Translations under genes and position numbers: made by a program
Notes under the pieces: model-generated
The model's input: only the letters and a program-made list of their open reading frames with translations
The model's database searches: none
Told to the model about the DNA's origin: nothing
Part shown: positions 61,471 through 64,000 of the stretch, in pieces
Layout of the letters: each line of letters opens with the position of its first letter
Position numbering within the stretch: the first letter of the stretch is position 1
DNA from: Desmospora activa DSM 45169
GTDB taxonomy: Bacteria > Bacillota > Bacilli > Thermoactinomycetales > DSM-45169
Direction of reading: 5' to 3'
DNA length: 64,000 nucleotides
NCBI RefSeq assembly: GCF_003046315.1
Contig: NZ_PZZP01000001.1
Coordinates: 930,001 to 994,000, forward strand

Positions 61471-62934
61471 ATGTCAGAGGAACAAAGCCAAGAGACACAA
61501 CAGTTGACACGGGAAGAATGGATTCAGCGAATTCGCGAAGAAACCAAGGGTGAAGTGATTAAAAAGGAAATGATCCGACTGGGTTTTTGGAGCGAAGAGC
61601 CGCTTCCACCAGAGGAGAAAGAACAGCAGGAACAAGAAGATAGAGAGTTTGCCCGGTTGCAAAAGGAGTTGCAAGCACTCCAGCAAGAAAGTGAAAAGCT
61701 GGAAGACACCGATACGCTGATCCGGGAGGCGCGTAAGAAGCGGATTGAAGAGAGTAAGCGTAAACGGGCGGAACGGAAGGCGGAACGGGAGCAGCGGCTA
61801 GCAGAAGCAAAAAAGCGGTGGGAAGAATATCAGGCCAACCATGTAGTTCATGCCGGGATCGGAGTTTCCGCGGGATTGCAAAACCATACGATGAATGGGT
61901 ATCAGTTGGAACAACTAGGCTTACCCATTTTAACAAGTCCGGCGATTATGGCGGCGGAGATGGGGATCGAACTCTCCCGCCTCAAATGGTTAACTTATCA
62001 CCGGGATACAGCAGCACTTAGTCACTATCACCGCTTTACCATTCCCAAAAAAAGCGGAGGCAGACGAATCATTTCCGCTCCCAAACCGGAATTGCGCCAT
62101 GCACAGGAGTGGGTTAAGACTTACATCGTTGATCGTGTTCCTGTACATGAAGCCGCTTATGGCTTTATTCCCAAACGGAGTACTGTGGATAACGCCCAGC
62201 ATCACTTGCAGCGAGCTGCCGTGATTAAAATGGATCTAAAGGATTTCTTTCCCTCCATCACCTTCCAGCGGGTAAAGGGGTTGTTTCAATCCTTTGGCTA
62301 CAGTGAGGCGGTTAGCACATTATTGGCATTGTTGACAACGGAGCCACCGCGGGAGAAGGTCTCTTTTGACGGGAAATTTTATTATGTAGCCGTCGGAAAG
62401 AGGCAATTGCCTCAGGGAGCATGCACCAGTCCCGGTATCACCAACTTGATTTGTCGACGGTTGGATGCCCGCTTGACGGAGTTGGCGGAAAAAATGGGCT
62501 TTACATATACACGTTATGCCGACGACCTCACCTTTTCCTGTGATCAGGACGGATTGGAGCAGTTGGGAGTCCTGTTACGGGGAGTGCGGGATATTGTCCG
62601 CTTTGAAGGATTACAAGTAAATGAGAAAAAAACGCGGGTCCTTCGCGCTTCACGGCGGCAGCGGGTGACCGGAATCGTTGTTAACGATAAACCTAGCCTT
62701 CCCCGACAAGAACTACGAACCTTTCGTGCGCTGTTACACAATGTAGAAAAAAACGGTCTGGAAGCGGAGAACCGGGAGAATCGCCCTCATTTTTGGGAAT
62801 ATATTCAGGGCTATGTCAGCTATGTACGGATGGTTCGACCTGATTTGGGTGAGCAGTTTGGAGAACAACTTCAGCGCATCGCGGCGAAATACGGGTTAAA
62901 ATTAAATGCTGCAAGAGAAAGGGAAGCAAAGTAG
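61471..62934 (+). CDS. Retron reverse transcriptase
   Basis: 487 residues. N-terminal Glu/Lys-rich coiled coil (about 1-125), unusual for retron enzymes, then the RT domain: R-R-I-I-S-A-P-K, N241-A-Q-H-H245 (the NAxxH retron motif), M-D-L-K-D-F-F, G-A-C-T-S-P, catalytic Y349-A-D-D352 and V399-T-G401 (the retron VTG motif that contacts msr). No maturase or endonuclease domain follows. It would prime on the AGC guanosine and copy msd into msDNA. GAGGAGGGGG precedes the ATG. Confidence 0.92.
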   Translation: MSEEQSQETQQLTREEWIQRIREETKGEVIKKEMIRLGFWSEEPLPPEEKEQQEQEDREFARLQKELQALQQESEKLEDTDTLIREARKKRIEESKRKRAERKAEREQRLAEAKKRWEEYQANHVVHAGIGVSAGLQNHTMNGYQLEQLGLPILTSPAIMAAEMGIELSRLKWLTYHRDTAALSHYHRFTIPKKSGGRRIISAPKPELRHAQEWVKTYIVDRVPVHEAAYGFIPKRSTVDNAQHHLQRAAVIKMDLKDFFPSITFQRVKGLFQSFGYSEAVSTLLALLTTEPPREKVSFDGKFYYVAVGKRQLPQGACTSPGITNLICRRLDARLTELAEKMGFTYTRYADDLTFSCDQDGLEQLGVLLRGVRDIVRFEGLQVNEKKTRVLRASRRQRVTGIVVNDKPSLPRQELRTFRALLHNVEKNGLEAENRENRPHFWEYIQGYVSYVRMVRPDLGEQFGEQLQRIAAKYGLKLNAAREREAK

Positions 62935-62949
62935 GCAAAAGCTAAGAGC

Positions 62950-62993
62950 TTAGGTGGTAGTAAGCGATACTGTTATGAATAAACGTGGCCCAG
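62950..62993 (+). repeat. msd-like fragment behind the reverse transcriptase
   Basis: About 44 bases nearly identical to the 5' arm and loop of the msd of copy A (56240-56282): TAGGTGG-AGTAAGCGATACTG, then a loop with GAATA-ACGTGGCCC. It has no a1/a2 stem, msr hairpin or 3' arm. It starts 16 bases behind the RT stop codon. Confidence 0.8.
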
Positions 62994-63065
62994 CGAGAGG
63001 GTAGGGAAGAACAGTCGATTTTTGTTGTGAATAGGGTAGCCGGAGAAGGTTGTGAGGGTAAAGAT

Positions 63066-63098
63066 AAAAAAGGGCTTCCGCAAAGAAGTCCTTTTTTT
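63066..63098 (+). terminator. Terminator of the retron operon
   Basis: AAAAAAGGGCTTC ... GAAGTCCTTTTTTT hairpin with T run. The 290-base gap to the aroK stop holds this, the msd fragment and no gene. Confidence 0.75.
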
Positions 63099-63224
63099 GG
63101 TGAGAGATTTGTTCATTTTTCGGATCTCTTACAATTCAATGCTCATTTCATCCGAATTCTAAATAAATATGTATGCCGATTTCTTTCAACTAAGTTTGGC
63201 ATTGTTCCTTGGCGCCAGATTCCC

Positions 63225-63818
63225 TCACCCATGATGGGGTTGATAGATATCCCACACGGTTTTAATCGATTGAACAATTTCCTCTGCCGTTTTCTCTGGT
63301 TCGAGTTGATCAGCGTCAACGCGAGAATTATGAAGAGAGTAGGCGGCTTTTCTTGTGAGGAATAATTCCTCGATTTCTTCCAGTGTTTTGTTTTGTAAAA
63401 CGGGACGGCTATCGAGGATGAGCGGTAGCCGATCCTTCCAGGAGTCCCAAGACAGATCAATCAAAAAAACGATGCAATGATCGAGACAGACCCGACGAAC
63501 CTCCTCTTGCATATAGGCGCCACCGCCCAATGCAATTACCTTTAAACGTGAATGGGCACAATGGTGGACAATCGTCTCCCGTTCAACCCGCCGGAACTCA
63601 GCCTCTCCGTGTAAACGGAATATTTCAGTCGTAGGTAGGTCAAAAGATTGGTTGATTTCTTCGTCAATATCGATAAAATCCCGATACAATTTTTTGGCGA
63701 CTAGTTGACCGATTGTGGTTTTGCCGACTCCCATAAAACCGATAAGTACGATATTTTTTTCACGAATGGGAACTTCCTGCGATTGTATGATGGTGCACTC
63801 CTTTACGATACGCTTCAA
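63225..63818 (-). CDS. aroK: Shikimate kinase
   Basis: Phosphorylates shikimate in aromatic amino acid synthesis. Walker A G-F-M-G-V-G-K-T-T near 27-35, D-I-D-x-E, R-R-V-E-R-E and G-G-G-A substrate residues, lid R-P. The TTG at 63818 gives 197 residues but has no ribosome site. Most kinases of the family begin at R-E-K-N-I-V-L-I-G; here an ATT with AGGAAG 5 bases upstream stands at that place, so the start is uncertain. Not linked to other aro genes in the window. Confidence 0.93.
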   Translation of the reverse strand: MKRIVKECTIIQSQEVPIREKNIVLIGFMGVGKTTIGQLVAKKLYRDFIDIDEEINQSFDLPTTEIFRLHGEAEFRRVERETIVHHCAHSRLKVIALGGGAYMQEEVRRVCLDHCIVFLIDLSWDSWKDRLPLILDSRPVLQNKTLEEIEELFLTRKAAYSLHNSRVDADQLEPEKTAEEIVQSIKTVWDIYQPHHG

Positions 63819-63881
63819 AATCGATTGCCATTATCATAACAGGGTTTAGGAATCGGCGCAAAACAGAATTGATAGATAAAA

Positions 63882-63916
63882 ATTAGACCTGTCGTTTGTG
63901 CAGGTCTAATTTTTTC
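63882..63916. terminator. Terminator upstream of aroK
   Basis: AATTAGACCTG ... CAGGTCTAATT with a 9-base loop and T runs on both sides. On the minus strand it would end the gene that enters from the right. Confidence 0.85.
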
Positions 63917-64000
63917 TTACGATAGCCAGGGTATCAAATGCGAATGGAATGATGGTTGAGTTTGTCTATTACTCATCCACTCAATGGCTGTCGTAACCAT
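63917..64000 (-). CDS. Possible 3' end of a gene entering from the right
   Basis: An open minus-strand frame of 27 codons ends at a TAA next to a terminator. It has no recognisable motif (A-I-E-W-M-S-N-R-Q-T-Q). In many Bacillales a comG-type gene precedes aroK, which would fit, but this short piece cannot prove it. Confidence 0.3.
   Translation of the reverse strand: MVTTAIEWMSNRQTQPSFHSHLIPWLS

Noticed and set aside
61471-62934. Group II intron or DGR reverse transcriptase
   Set aside because: No maturase or endonuclease domain and no template/variable repeats seen; NAxxH and VTG motifs point to a retron.
62985-63365. Plus-strand frame of 126 codons behind the retron
   Set aside because: It runs across a terminator into the antisense strand of aroK and has no recognisable protein character.

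Overview
The window is a low-to-medium GC Firmicute chromosome, most like the Bacillales family Thermoactinomycetaceae. The reasons are purine-rich ribosome sites, frequent TTG/GTG starts, recJ next to apt, and a block of GH57, GT4 and sugar-nucleotide transferase fusion genes. The family assignment is an inference from gene content; no 16S gene or other marker is present.

Layout. 1-2549 is host DNA: the recJ 3' end, apt, a small membrane protein and the first part of an MFS transporter. About 2550-44283 is one complete-looking siphovirus-type prophage inserted in that MFS gene, whose second part resumes at 44284. Its modules run: serine recombinase with a LexA-like box, ImmA and cI-type repressor (leftward); Cro-like switch, antirepressor, ERF annealing protein, DnaD/DnaC-like loader, RusA resolvase and late regulator (rightward); a leftward PIN-like cargo gene; a lipoprotein toxin with an HNH tip and SUKH immunity protein; a ParB-like protein and C5 methyltransferase; terminase, portal, head, tail, tape measure, tail tip and lysis genes; then a second accessory zone (37.6-44.1 kb) with a secreted halocin-C8-like precursor, lipoproteins, small membrane proteins and an excisionase-like protein at attR.

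Host DNA resumes with a DUF4912 protein, a GH57 branching enzyme fused to a GT4 glycosyltransferase, a nucleotidyltransferase fused to a phosphomannomutase-like domain, an HD hydrolase, a GH15 enzyme, DoxX, MobB and VOC proteins, and ends with aroK.

The most striking system is at 56.1-63.0 kb. I read it as a retron: two tandem structured RNAs (about 215 and 212 nt) with closing a1/a2 stems, the AGC branch motif, and base-pair covariation between copies, followed by a HEAT-like repeat protein, a SWIM zinc-finger protein and a reverse transcriptase with NAxxH, YADD and VTG motifs. A third msd-like fragment lies just behind the reverse transcriptase gene.

Several genes (MFS, toxin, endolysin tail, lipoprotein, secreted protein) carry single-base -1 shifts, and a tail carboxypeptidase gene has an in-frame TGA. 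These may be real decay or sequence errors; raw reads would decide.
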